Source: Halocatena halophila (GTDB taxonomy: Archaea; Halobacteriota; Halobacteria; Halobacteriales; Haloarculaceae). Taken from it: a stretch of 64,000 nt of DNA. A program made the translations under genes and the position numbers. Positions within the stretch are counted from its first letter, which is position 1. Each line of letters starts with the position of its first letter. The notes below the pieces were generated by a model, which did not search any database, had not been told where the DNA came from, and saw nothing but the letters and a program-made list of their open reading frames with translations. The stretch is from contig CP071306.1 of assembly GCA_027563145.1 (NCBI GenBank), forward strand, positions 62,001 to 126,000, in the 5' to 3' direction. Positions 54,924-63,860 of the stretch are shown piece by piece.

Positions 54924-55682
54924 TCACAGACCAGTCGGATGACTGATGTACGACGTTTCGAGCCCCCAACGGTCGAACAGCGACTGGAGCGAGCGCACGC
55001 CGAACGTTTCGGTCGCGTAGTGGCCAGCCAGTACCACCGTGAGTCCAGCCTCTCTGGCCTGGTGGTAGGCTTTCTGCTTTCCTTCACCCGTAATGAGCGC
55101 ATCCACGTCGGCGTCGATCGCCTCGTCGATCCAGTCCGTTCCCGATCCGGTGACGATTGCCACCTGCTCAATCGTTTCGGGGCCAAAATCAAGCGTTTGT
55201 ATTCGTTCCGAATCGAGAGACTCAAGCACATTACAGAGTTCATCGGGTTCCAGCGGTTCGGGAAGCGTTCCCTGCTGTCCGATCCACTCCGAACCGACGC
55301 TACCGAACGGCGACCGGTCGGTGCAGCCAAGCAGATCGGAAATCCCAGCCGCATTGCCGAGCTCCTGGTGCCCATCGAGCGGTTCGTGGGCCGCATAACA
55401 GCGGATTTCGTGCTCAATCAGCGGCCGGATACGATCATACGCCCGGCCAGTCAGACGATCCAACCCGCCCCAGAACAGTCCGTGATGGACACAGAGAAGA
55501 TCTGCATCGAGCGAAATTGCCTCATCGATCGTCGCTACGGCCGCATCGACCGCCACTGCAACGTGCTCGATCGATCCAGATTGGGGCCCTACCTGGAGTC
55601 CGTTCGTGCTCGCATCCATCGCAGCGTAGGCGTCCACGTCCAGTCGTTCGTTCAGCCGAGTAACGAGTTCAGCACAGTCCAT
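54924..55682 (-). CDS. Nif3-like dinuclear metal protein
   Basis: 252 residues from MDCAELV; the first eight residues of a longer frame are unlikely. LLCVHHGLFWGG is the first metal motif, CYAAHEPLDGH the second, GEGKQKAYHQAREAGLTVVLAGHYATE the last, giving the hexameric Nif3/GTP cyclohydrolase I type 2 pattern. The biochemical role is not settled. It sits between agmatinase and deoxyhypusine synthase with gaps of about 40 nt, so it is likely co-transcribed with them. Confidence 0.88.
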   Translation of the reverse strand: MDCAELVTRLNERLDVDAYAAMDASTNGLQVGPQSGSIEHVAVAVDAAVATIDEAISLDADLLCVHHGLFWGGLDRLTGRAYDRIRPLIEHEIRCYAAHEPLDGHQELGNAAGISDLLGCTDRSPFGSVGSEWIGQQGTLPEPLEPDELCNVLESLDSERIQTLDFGPETIEQVAIVTGSGTDWIDEAIDADVDALITGEGKQKAYHQAREAGLTVVLAGHYATETFGVRSLQSLFDRWGLETSYISHPTGL

Positions 55683-55720
55683 GGTCCCATCTCGGTGGCC
55701 GGCCACAAATCCGATTGGGA

Positions 55721-56527
55721 TCAGCTCGTGGCGTGTGTCGTGACGAACGACCGGAGAAGTTTTGCACCCAGCGTCGCAGCCTGTCCGTCGTCCCGATCGT
55801 TGACCTCAACGACATCGAAGCCGACGGCCGCTGGAGCGACGGATCTGACCACGCGTTCTAGCTGTTGGCTCGTGAGGCCAAACGGCTCCATCGTGCCGGT
55901 TCCCGGCGCAACTGAGGGATCTGCGGCGTCGATGTCCACGCTCAGATACACGGATTGGTCTTCGAACGAGATCGATTCACAGAACGCTTTGATCGCTTCG
56001 GGTTCGATAACCATGATATCGTCTTTTTCGGCACGTTCCCACTCTGGTTTCGAGCCGCTTCGCGCACCGATGACGTACGCTTCGCTGGCGGTGTTCAGTG
56101 CGTGATGGGTGACGGTTGCGTGGCTCAGCGGGTTGCCATCGTATGCTTCACGGAGATCGAGATGTGCATCACAGGCGACGAATACGTCTGGTTCGGTCGC
56201 TCGGACACCAGCAATCGTCACCGTGTGTTCACCACCGATCGTCACCGGGATGGCCTGACTCGCCCGAATGTCTGTGAGCTCTCCCTCAAGAAACTCGAGA
56301 TACTCCCCAGCGTCATCCCAGGCGTGGATATCACCGGCGTCGTGGACCGAACAGGCCGTGAATCGAACATCACTGTGGTGGTCGTAATCCTCGAACGACC
56401 GTGCGAATTGACGGAGCTGGGCCGGTCCAAATCGGGTCCCCGGTTGAAATGTGGTTGAAACGTCGAGCGGTGCGCCAACGATCACGTACTCTCCGTCCGT
56501 CCGGTCAGCTGTTGCGCCGGGAAACAT
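55721..56527 (-). CDS. speB: Agmatinase
   Basis: 268 residues of the ureohydrolase family. The Mn ligands are in GGEHTVT, DAHLDLRE and LSVDIDAADPSVAPGTGTMEP. GARSGSKPEWE occupies the substrate loop. It hydrolyses agmatine, or agmatine attached to aIF5A, releasing urea. In Haloferax a homologue acts after deoxyhypusine synthase to finish deoxyhypusine; the arrangement here, between aIF5A and dys, points to the same use. Confidence 0.9.
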   Translation of the reverse strand: MFPGATADRTDGEYVIVGAPLDVSTTFQPGTRFGPAQLRQFARSFEDYDHHSDVRFTACSVHDAGDIHAWDDAGEYLEFLEGELTDIRASQAIPVTIGGEHTVTIAGVRATEPDVFVACDAHLDLREAYDGNPLSHATVTHHALNTASEAYVIGARSGSKPEWERAEKDDIMVIEPEAIKAFCESISFEDQSVYLSVDIDAADPSVAPGTGTMEPFGLTSQQLERVVRSVAPAAVGFDVVEVNDRDDGQAATLGAKLLRSFVTTHATS

Positions 56528-56566
56528 ACGTAGAACCGAGTAGACGACGTTGCCTAAACCCTCCGT

Positions 56567-56941
56567 TCACACGACTTTGGTTTGCTCTTCGTGCTGGAGA
56601 TACTCGATTTCGTCGTCGGGCGTAGGATCCATCCCGTCTGGAATACGCATCGTAAACGTCTCGTACGTTTCGAGGTCCATTACCTGCATGTCGTTGCCGT
56701 CGACCGAGATAACTTGTCCCTGCTTCCGGTCGATAATCGGCACCCACACCTTCGCGTCGACCGGCTGCGTGAAGTTTCGCTTTTGCTCATCGAAAACGCC
56801 TTTCCCCTCGACACGAGCTTTTGCGCTGCCGTGTTTGCCGGGTTTTGCCGTACTGTAGGAATTGATGACACATGGGGTGTCTTCGATCATCACGTAGCTG
56901 CCTTCCTGAAGGTCACGAACTTCCGTTTGTTGTTTCGCCAT
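56567..56941 (-). CDS. eif5a: Translation factor aIF5A
   Basis: 124 residues. The hypusine loop [16 protein letters not shown] places the modified Lys at position 36. The C-terminal OB domain includes [18 protein letters not shown]. It binds ribosomes stalled at difficult peptide bonds such as polyproline. It lies 39 nt upstream of speB on the same strand. Confidence 0.97.
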   Translation of the reverse strand: MAKQQTEVRDLQEGSYVMIEDTPCVINSYSTAKPGKHGSAKARVEGKGVFDEQKRNFTQPVDAKVWVPIIDRKQGQVISVDGNDMQVMDLETYETFTMRIPDGMDPTPDDEIEYLQHEEQTKVV

Positions 56942-56992
56942 ATCGCGTATATCAGGTGTGCTGGTATAAACGGTTTGGAACCACTGAGCCCC

Positions 56993-58060
56993 TCAGGTGT
57001 GCCGTTCCAGAAATTGATCCAGTCGTTCGAGACCGCGTTCGAGTTCGGCCGTGGGGAGGCCAAAGCCGATCCGAAATCGGTCGGAAACGCCGAACGCGTC
57101 CCCGGGTGCGAGCACGACACTTTCTTCGGTGACCAGTCGTTCACAGAACGATCGTCCGGTTGCAAAGCCGTCTGGAACGGTTACGAAGCCGTTGACGCCA
57201 ACCGGATCGTGCCATGATAGGCCGTGTGAATCGAGGACGGCCGCCGTTCGCTTCTGATTTGTACGGGCGAGCGATCGATTTTCCGCAAGAATCGATTGCT
57301 CTTGTGCGATTGCCTGTTTGGCGACGTGTTGGCTGATCGATGCGGGGGAGATGGTGGTGTAATCCTTCCAGTTCCAGGCCGCCTCGATCACCTCCGGTGG
57401 GCCAGCCAGCCAGCCAAATCGAAGCCCACTGAGCCCGTAGGCCTTCGTCAGGCTGGTGGTTGAGATGCCATACTCGCCGAAGCTCGCGACCGGTTCGATC
57501 GGTTCCTCGGCGAGCAAGCGATACACCTCATCACAGAGGAGATACGCACCCTGATCGGCTGCGATCTCGTAGATCGCTTCGATCGTCTGTTGGGGATGGT
57601 AGCGACCGGTTGGATTGTTGGGGTTGTTGACGACGACCAGTGATGTGTCCGGTTCCATTGCGTCAGCGACGGCGGCCGGATTGAGCGTCCACTCCGGCGG
57701 TGACAGCTCGACGGTTGTGACGGTTGCCAGCGATTCTGGAATCGCACGCAGCGATTGGTACGTTGGGGTCACAACCACCACGTGATCGTTGGCGTTCACC
57801 AGCGAGAGAAACGCCAACAGATTGGCTTCCTGCGTGCCAGACGTGAACAGCACTTCGTCTGCCGATCGGTCGTATCGCTCGCCGATCGTGGCTCGAAACT
57901 CCGGATCGCCGTTGGTGGGGATCACATAGCCAAGCCGGCCGGGATCGAGATCAAAGCGGTCTGCGTGCAGACTCCGGATGCCACTCTCTGCGAGCATGAT
58001 ATCCGCCTCGTGCTCGTGTTGGGCGAACCACCGCTCTAACGAAAACGGGGAAATTTCCAT
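56993..58060 (-). CDS. Class I/II aminotransferase
   Basis: 355 residues of fold-type I PLP enzyme. YVIPTNGDPEFRATIGERY, VVVVTPTYQSL, VVVNNPNNPTGRY, LLCDEVYR and SLTKAYGLSGLRFGWLAG, with the Schiff-base Lys in the last, are all in place. Aspartate-type or other amino acid specificity cannot be fixed. It is the promoter-proximal gene of the run that continues with aIF5A (51-nt gap). Confidence 0.85.
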   Translation of the reverse strand: MEISPFSLERWFAQHEHEADIMLAESGIRSLHADRFDLDPGRLGYVIPTNGDPEFRATIGERYDRSADEVLFTSGTQEANLLAFLSLVNANDHVVVVTPTYQSLRAIPESLATVTTVELSPPEWTLNPAAVADAMEPDTSLVVVNNPNNPTGRYHPQQTIEAIYEIAADQGAYLLCDEVYRLLAEEPIEPVASFGEYGISTTSLTKAYGLSGLRFGWLAGPPEVIEAAWNWKDYTTISPASISQHVAKQAIAQEQSILAENRSLARTNQKRTAAVLDSHGLSWHDPVGVNGFVTVPDGFATGRSFCERLVTEESVVLAPGDAFGVSDRFRIGFGLPTAELERGLERLDQFLERHT

Positions 58061-58242
58061 ACTCGAACGTTATCTGGGAGCAAAAAAAGCGGTCCGTTTG
58101 GGGCGAGTGTCGGTAGAAATCAAACAGTCTCCATCCTATGATGGCAGCAGTGACCGTTGTCGGCGTGTCTCACTGTCGGACAACAGTACGGTAAATCGAC
58201 GAGGTCGCCGATATGATCGTTATCTGTAAAATGTTGCGCCGC

Positions 58243-59910
58243 TCACTCCAGCTCATCCTCTCGCTGTCGCATGCTCTGCCGTGTGAACTGTGGCGTGGTG
58301 CGAATTCCGCGCTGTTTTCGGAACGATCGGACGAGCAACCCACCAAGACTCAGCGCGCTGACCAGCCCGATCACGGTCGCCCACAACAGCCCCGCCAGAT
58401 AGAACTGGATTGCTCCGATGATCGCCACTGCAAGCAACAGCCCGACCACCAGCCGCTTTGCGAGCAGATCGAGCAGCCCGTCGGGATCGTCGAGTTGGGC
58501 CTGCACAATGAGATGCTCGCGTTCGATTCGATCGAGCGTATCCTCTAGCTTCGGTGGAATCCGAACCGATGCCCGCGTTGCCTGTTCGAACTCTTCTACT
58601 CGGTCCTCGACGAACTGTTTGGCAGTTGCCTCTAGATAGCCGTGCTCGCGCAGAAACTCCGTCGCGACGGCGATGAAATCGAAATCTGGATCGAGCGTGA
58701 CACAGACCCCCTCGACGACGGTGGCAACACGCAACACCAGCGCGAGATTCGAAGGAAGACGCAGCGGAAACTCATAAATCGTGTTTTCGACCTGACTGAT
58801 GATCTGGTTGACGCGATACTGCTCAATGTCCTCTCCCCGGGCGTCCGCGATCGCGAGCTCCATCACGTTGGCCATCACCGCGCGATCGGCCGTCGGCGAG
58901 AGCGTTCCCATGGCGATCAGCGCGTCGAGAATGCCGTCGATGTCCTGATTGGCAATCGCCATGTAGAATTCGACGATTCGATCCTGGGTGAACGAATCCA
59001 CCCGACCACTCATCCCGAAATCGTAGAGGACGAGTGTCCCGTCGTCTTTGACCGCGAGATTGCCCGGATGTGGATCGGCGTGAAACACGCCGTGCGTGAC
59101 GATCATCTCGAAATACGCCTTCTGGAGGGTCTTTGCCAGCGCCGTCCGGTCGATCCCGAGCGCATCCACATCGTCGATCTCCGTCACCTTCGTTCCCCCA
59201 ACGTACTCCATCGTGAGCACACGCTTTCCCGATCGCTCCTCGATCACGCGAGGGATTCGAATCCGATCGAACGAGTCGAGATTCGAACGAATCTCCTGTA
59301 GCATGGTTGCCTCGCGCTCGTAATCCATCTCCTGTCGAATCACTGTCGCAAACTCACCAGCTAGCGTCTCGACCGAAAACGCCTGTGCGTCATCGATGAA
59401 CGGGACCAGCAACGGAACCGAAAACTGAATCACCCGAAGATCCGCTTCGACGAGCGCCTCGATCTCCGGTCGCCGAACTTTCACTGCGACCGTCTCACCC
59501 TCGAATTCGGCTGTGTACACCTGTCCGAGACTCGCCCCGCTGATCGAGTCGGTGTCGAACGAATCGAATGCGGACTCGACTGGCCCGAGCTCGGAATTGA
59601 CAACGGATTGTGCCTCTTCCCACGGAGCAGGTGGCACCCGATCCTGAAGCGCTGAGAGCTCTTCGATGTACTCCGGCGGTAGAATGTCCGGTCTCGTCGA
59701 GAGAAGCTGGCCGAGCTTGATGAACGTCGGCCCGAGCGTCAACAGCGACTCCCGAAGCCGCGTTGCGCGCTCACGCCGCACGTTGGACGTCACCGAACGT
59801 GAGCGCCCAAACAGCAGAAACCGACGTCTGTCACGGGCAATCGCGAGCAAGAGTGGCAAGAATTGCCAGAGGACGACGACAAACCGTTGATACGCCCGAA
59901 ACGTCACCAC
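58243..59910 (-). CDS. UbiB/ABC1-family atypical kinase
   Basis: 555 residues. GPTFIKLGQLLSTRPD holds the KxGQ motif typical of the family; ASLGQVYTAEFEGETVAVKVRRP is the nucleotide loop with the catalytic Lys; VFHADPHPGNLAV and VLYDFGMSGRV hold the kinase HxDxHxxN and DFG-like sites. Two transmembrane helices lie near the C-terminus (about 490-535). These kinases support quinone or lipid biosynthesis. It is 9 nt downstream of the Hsp20-like gene. Confidence 0.9.
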   Translation of the reverse strand: MVTFRAYQRFVVVLWQFLPLLLAIARDRRRFLLFGRSRSVTSNVRRERATRLRESLLTLGPTFIKLGQLLSTRPDILPPEYIEELSALQDRVPPAPWEEAQSVVNSELGPVESAFDSFDTDSISGASLGQVYTAEFEGETVAVKVRRPEIEALVEADLRVIQFSVPLLVPFIDDAQAFSVETLAGEFATVIRQEMDYEREATMLQEIRSNLDSFDRIRIPRVIEERSGKRVLTMEYVGGTKVTEIDDVDALGIDRTALAKTLQKAYFEMIVTHGVFHADPHPGNLAVKDDGTLVLYDFGMSGRVDSFTQDRIVEFYMAIANQDIDGILDALIAMGTLSPTADRAVMANVMELAIADARGEDIEQYRVNQIISQVENTIYEFPLRLPSNLALVLRVATVVEGVCVTLDPDFDFIAVATEFLREHGYLEATAKQFVEDRVEEFEQATRASVRIPPKLEDTLDRIEREHLIVQAQLDDPDGLLDLLAKRLVVGLLLAVAIIGAIQFYLAGLLWATVIGLVSALSLGGLLVRSFRKQRGIRTTPQFTRQSMRQREDELE

Positions 59911-59919
59911 TCGCTCACC

Positions 59920-60279
59920 TCACGGCTCCGTGACCGGAATCCGAACGCCCGGATCAGCGATCGACAACTCGACGACTAGCACACCGTTCTCGACTGTTGC
60001 CGTTGGCTCCTCGGCAAACGTCCAGTCGCCGGGAAGTGGAATTGACAGATCGGTGTACATCGACCGCTCGTCTCGAAGCAGCCGAAATCCATCGGGCGTC
60101 GGCTTCTCATGACGCGCCTCAACGTGAAGACGGCCATCATCGATCCACAGATCGGTCGTCTCTGCGGTCGCCCCAGGAAGGTCGAAGACGAACGCGTAGC
60201 CTGTCTCGGTTTCAGAAATGTCGATGCATACCGAGTCAGGAAGGGCCGCGTGGTCCAGTAGCTCGTGCAGGGCAGCCAT
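59920..60279 (-). CDS. Hsp20/alpha-crystallin-like protein
   Basis: 119 residues; one alpha-crystallin beta-sandwich from about residue 20 to 110 (YAFVFDLPGATAETTDLWIDDG, and the final strand PTATVENGVLVVELS). It lacks long flanking arms, so oligomerisation may differ from classical small heat-shock proteins. It lies 9 nt upstream of the UbiB kinase gene and is probably co-transcribed with it. Confidence 0.8.
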   Translation of the reverse strand: MAALHELLDHAALPDSVCIDISETETGYAFVFDLPGATAETTDLWIDDGRLHVEARHEKPTPDGFRLLRDERSMYTDLSIPLPGDWTFAEEPTATVENGVLVVELSIADPGVRIPVTEP

Positions 60280-60727
60280 GATCGATTTTACCGGGGCTGG
60301 GGCGAAAAAACTCCCGGAACGACCACTCGGTCGGCCCGGAAACCGTCGTCAGCGAAGGACCATCGCTGTTCAGTCAGTCGGGTATGGCTGTGGACTACAG
60401 CTATACCGGCAGTATCGTGCCAGAGATGTTTGTCAGTTCCTCGGCCATCGTCGTCGAAACACCGTGGGACTTCCCGACAAGCCCGCTGGCAGCGTCGTTC
60501 AGACCGGGAAACACGGAGTCACGACCGCGATACGAGGTGCTGGTCGTCGTGCAACAATTCCGTCTACATCGCCGATCGCGGCTACCGACATACTCGAATA
60601 ATACTGTGGCAAGCCAATTGATAAGAGTTCCGAAATATAATTAGTTTATCATTTATTTGTGCAATTTGAATGTGTCTATGGATTGTCTCGATCATGTACC
60701 GCGGTTCAAACGGGCCGTGGACGGCAG
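60280..60727. other. Intergenic region, one doubtful frame
   Basis: A frame at 60384-60644 (86 codons, MAVDYSYTGSIV...) runs rightward, but its second half is basic and turns into unlikely Arg/Ser codons, as if the reading frame were lost near 60550. It may be a decayed gene. Apart from this there is no gene; an AT-rich stretch at 60590-60670 holds no clear palindrome. Confidence 0.4.
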
Positions 60728-61441
60728 TTATACGATTTCGGTGCCAGTGTAGGCCACTGCACCGAACGTCAGTCCGGCTACGACACTGGAGAGGGTGATG
60801 ACTGACAGGAACCCACTCGGGGAGACACCAGCACTGGCTCCCTCCGACAGCTGTAATGTGACGAGTGAAAACATTGCCGTCAAGAACAGAAACTGTCCGA
60901 GTGCACATGCAACAGCACTGGTCAGGAGCACGTCCTTAACGGCACCTGGTTTGTAGGTCACCACGATAACGAACGCTATCATTCCGGCGATCAGTAACCC
61001 GAGCGATGGGAACACGATGCCTCCGATGAGTGAGATCCACGCTCCCAGGAGGTGTTCTCCGACGCTGTTTTCCCCAGAAATTACAGCGCCTGTCACCAGG
61101 CCGTTCATTATGCCGGCAACAATTCCAATACAGATATACGTGAGCAAAATCGTCCGCGACGTCGTTCCGTTGAGATTGTCCTGGCGGATCCTGGCTGTGG
61201 CCACTATCAGTGGCTCAAGCGCGGCCTTGATCGTCGAAACGATCTTGTCGATGTCGGGTCCATCTGACCTGTCGTCCTGTGATCTGCTGGGTGGTGTTTG
61301 GAGGTGATCTCTGCTAGATTGAGAATCAGTCCTCGCGAGGGGCGCTTCATTCTCGCCTTCAAGTGAAGCCTCTGGGGCTGGCTCACTCTCAAACCACGAG
61401 TCGTCAGGTTTCGAATCAGTCGATCGTCTATTATCAGGCAT
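60728..61441 (-). CDS. Four-helix membrane protein with a charged N-terminus
   Basis: 237 residues from MPDNRRS. Residues 1-75 are acidic and Ser-rich and probably cytosolic or disordered; four transmembrane helices lie at about 97-120, 130-155, 165-190 and 205-230. Gly/Ala-rich helices (IGIVAGIMNGLVTGA) suggest a channel-like or Yip1-type protein. No family is certain. Single gene. Confidence 0.65.
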   Translation of the reverse strand: MPDNRRSTDSKPDDSWFESEPAPEASLEGENEAPLARTDSQSSRDHLQTPPSRSQDDRSDGPDIDKIVSTIKAALEPLIVATARIRQDNLNGTTSRTILLTYICIGIVAGIMNGLVTGAVISGENSVGEHLLGAWISLIGGIVFPSLGLLIAGMIAFVIVVTYKPGAVKDVLLTSAVACALGQFLFLTAMFSLVTLQLSEGASAGVSPSGFLSVITLSSVVAGLTFGAVAYTGTEIV

Positions 61442-61471
61442 GAACACAATTCAATATTCTAATCACATAAG

Positions 61472-61639
61472 TCACCCAGATTTGTGATTCGTTGTCGTGC
61501 ATCGACTGACGGTTTCGTTTTCTGGACAGTATTTTCGATTGAGGGTAGTCGTCGGATGGAAATTGGTACTGGGTTTTGTGAATAGGCTGTCACCGATGAA
61601 GATTAGTAGGAGCACGGCTGTGACAGCAATTATTGCCAT
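61472..61639 (-). CDS. Possible very small exported or membrane peptide
   Basis: 55 codons, beginning MAIIAVTAVLLLIFIGDSLF, one hydrophobic segment, then a polar tail with two Cys. It lies 31 nt upstream of the four-helix membrane gene in the same direction. No family and no clear ribosome site; the frame could be open by chance. Confidence 0.25.
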   Translation of the reverse strand: MAIIAVTAVLLLIFIGDSLFTKPSTNFHPTTTLNRKYCPENETVSRCTTTNHKSG

Positions 61640-61723
61640 CGTTCCCTGTCATCCGGGGGATGGGTCAAACACTCGTGTGATAGTTGAGTAGTATTACGTG
61701 GGATACTATCATCGGTGTATAGT

Positions 61724-62086
61724 ATGTCGGCGATTGCGTCGGATGAGAGCGATTCGGGAATCGCACACGAACTGACCGCCTTCCAGCAGCAGATCCTGGC
61801 GATCCTCTCAGAAGAGGCTCGATACGGGCTCGCAATCAAGCGGGAGCTGGAAGAGTACTACGGCTCGGACGTCAATCACGGCCGTCTGTACCCTAATCTG
61901 GACGATCTGGTCGAGATGGGACTGGTCGAAAAGAGCGCACTCGATAAACGAACGAACGAGTATGCCCTGACGGAAGCCGGACACGATGCCATCGTCAACC
62001 GGCTATCCTGGGTGTTCTCACGGTTCGCCACCACCGAGAGCCGGGCTCAAGAGATCATCGATCTGGTCGATCAAGTGCAGGAATAA
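61724..62086 (+). CDS. PadR-family transcriptional regulator
   Basis: 120 residues. The winged helix includes FQQQILAILSEEARYGLAIKRELEEYYG, VNHGRLYPNLDDLVEMGLVEKS and RTNEYALTEAGHDAI, the full PadR pattern; a C-terminal helix dimerises. The ATG at 61724 follows a TATTAC element by about 27 nt. It lies just before the Hsp70-like operon, 185 nt away, so that operon is one candidate target. The effector is unknown. Confidence 0.88.
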   Translation: MSAIASDESDSGIAHELTAFQQQILAILSEEARYGLAIKRELEEYYGSDVNHGRLYPNLDDLVEMGLVEKSALDKRTNEYALTEAGHDAIVNRLSWVFSRFATTESRAQEIIDLVDQVQE

Positions 62087-62201
62087 CCAGCACGCCACCA
62101 TCGAACTCGTTTTTTCGGAAGATTGGACTGAAGCTCTTCGCCAGTACCGACCGCTCTGATAGCCCGGCCGCTCACCATACAGTATATATCACACCAATCT
62201 A

Positions 62202-62214
62202 TATTAGCCTAATA
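62202..62214 (+). promoter_or_regulatory. Palindrome at the start site of the Hsp70-like operon
   Basis: TATTAG-C-CTAATA, flanked by partial ATCTA/TAGAT symmetry, lies 14-20 nt after a TATA box (AGTATATATC, about 62181-62190), at the likely transcription start. It should act as an operator. The PadR gene next door is a possible source of the binding protein, but the motif is not the classic PadR ATGT-ACAT form. Confidence 0.4.
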
Positions 62215-62271
62215 GATGACTTTCGCTAAAGAATTTGGTGACAGCTCCTTCGTGGTGGTTTCGGTGTGACG

Positions 62272-63849
62272 ATGATTGGTATCGACTTTGGGACGACCAA
62301 CAGTGCGGTCGCAGCGCCAACAGGCACCGACGTAACGATCGTCCCGAACGATCGTGGTGATCGACTGACGCCATCGGTCGTTGCCATCGACCGAAAGCAG
62401 GCTGTTGTTGGGTCTAGCGCCCGCAATCAGTCCGTTCAGCATCCGGACCGCACGGTGTTTTCAGTAAAAGATTACATGGGAACTGACGAGGAGATTCTCG
62501 TTGGTGATCGACCGAATGCGAGTTCGTTCGTCCCCGAAGAGCTGGCCGGAATGATTCTCAGAAAACTCCGTCAGGACGCTGAATCGGCGCTTGATCGGGC
62601 TATCGATCGGGCGGTGGTCACGGTGCCAGCATATTTTAACGACCGGCAACGGCAGGCCACAAAACACGCTGGTGAGATTGCGGGGCTATCGATCGACCGC
62701 GTGCTCAACGAACCGACGGCGGCGTGTCTCGCCTATGGACTCCGAACGGGAGCCGATCGATTGATTCTGGTGTACGATCTCGGTGGCGGAACGTTCGATA
62801 GCTCCCTGATCGAGATGGGTGATGGAGTGTTCGAGGTGGTCGCAACGAACGGCGATACATCTCTCGGTGGAGACGACTGGGACGCGCGCATCGTCGAGTG
62901 GCTAGAGGCGGATCTCCGCGAGGAATATGGTTGTGAGATCACGGATCCGGTATCCATCGAGCGGGCATTCGAGGCCGCGCGCACGGCCAAACACGAGCTA
63001 ACCTCTCGGAAAAAAACGACGATCAGACTGCCGTTTCTCGAGCTTGAGAGCGAGACGGTCGACATCGAACGAACGTTGACACAGACCACCTTCGAATCGA
63101 TCACGCGAGATCTCACCGAAGAGACGATCCGACTCTGTGAGCAGTTGCTCGCAGAAAGTCCGTACACGAAGTCATCGATCGATGAGGTGTTGCTCGTTGG
63201 GGGATCGACGCGGATGAAGCAGGTACGATCTCAAGTTGCAACGGCGTTCGACATCGAGCCCTCAACGCAGATCAATCCCGACGAAGCGGTTGCCCTTGGT
63301 GCTGGCGTACAGGCGGCGATTCTTGATGATACCTTACCAGTTCCGAGCGAGGACACAGATCGACAGTTGGACGCTGTCAGCGCCAGCTCCACGGGTGGTG
63401 ATCTCAAACTTCGGAATCCGGATGATATCGTCGTACTCACGGTAACACCACAGTCGGTGGGAACGACTGTTATGACCGATCTACAGACGGAGACCACTGA
63501 GTACAGCGTCCTCATCCCGCGCAATACGCCTGTGCCAGCACACGAAACCGGACTGTACACCACGGTGGCTGACGATCAGCGCTACGTCCGAATCGAGGTG
63601 TTACAGGGTGATGGCCCGCTTGCGGACAATGAGCTTCTTGATGCGTTTGATCTCGGTCCACTGCCACCCCGGCCGGCCGGAGAACCGGATCTCGAGGTAC
63701 AGTTCACAATCGATCAGGACGGCCTGTTGCAGGTGCGGGCCAAAGACCGGGACAACGAAATCGAGTCTGGGGTCACGATTGAATCGGTGTTTGGCCGCAC
63801 CGCCGATGAGATACAAGCGATGGCAACAAACCTCCCGGAGGTGCGCTAA
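62272..63849 (+). CDS. Hsp70-like chaperone lacking the C-terminal lid
   Basis: 525 residues. The actin-type ATPase motifs are complete: IGIDFGTTNSAVA at the N-terminus, VPAYFNDRQRQATKHAGEIAGL, YDLGGGTFD near 170, and LLVGGSTRM. The substrate-binding beta part (DIVVLTVTPQSVGTTVMT, VLIPRNTPVPAHET) is present, but the protein ends about 100 residues earlier than DnaK, without the helical lid or EEVD-type tail. A ribosome site with GGTG precedes the ATG. It is probably a specialised chaperone working with the next gene. Confidence 0.9.
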   Translation: MIGIDFGTTNSAVAAPTGTDVTIVPNDRGDRLTPSVVAIDRKQAVVGSSARNQSVQHPDRTVFSVKDYMGTDEEILVGDRPNASSFVPEELAGMILRKLRQDAESALDRAIDRAVVTVPAYFNDRQRQATKHAGEIAGLSIDRVLNEPTAACLAYGLRTGADRLILVYDLGGGTFDSSLIEMGDGVFEVVATNGDTSLGGDDWDARIVEWLEADLREEYGCEITDPVSIERAFEAARTAKHELTSRKKTTIRLPFLELESETVDIERTLTQTTFESITRDLTEETIRLCEQLLAESPYTKSSIDEVLLVGGSTRMKQVRSQVATAFDIEPSTQINPDEAVALGAGVQAAILDDTLPVPSEDTDRQLDAVSASSTGGDLKLRNPDDIVVLTVTPQSVGTTVMTDLQTETTEYSVLIPRNTPVPAHETGLYTTVADDQRYVRIEVLQGDGPLADNELLDAFDLGPLPPRPAGEPDLEVQFTIDQDGLLQVRAKDRDNEIESGVTIESVFGRTADEIQAMATNLPEVR

Positions 63850-63860
63850 GCGCGCGGCGA

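Noticed and set aside
54831..56105. A long open frame (424 codons) on the plus strand opposite the Nif3-like and agmatinase genes
   Set aside because: Its product is rich in Arg, Ser and His and not acidic, unlike all haloarchaeal proteins here; it is the usual by-product of GC-rich codon bias on the opposite strand, where two well-recognised enzymes lie.
60384..60644. Gene of 86 codons
   Set aside because: The second half becomes basic and loses haloarchaeal codon use; treated as doubtful or decayed sequence rather than a gene.
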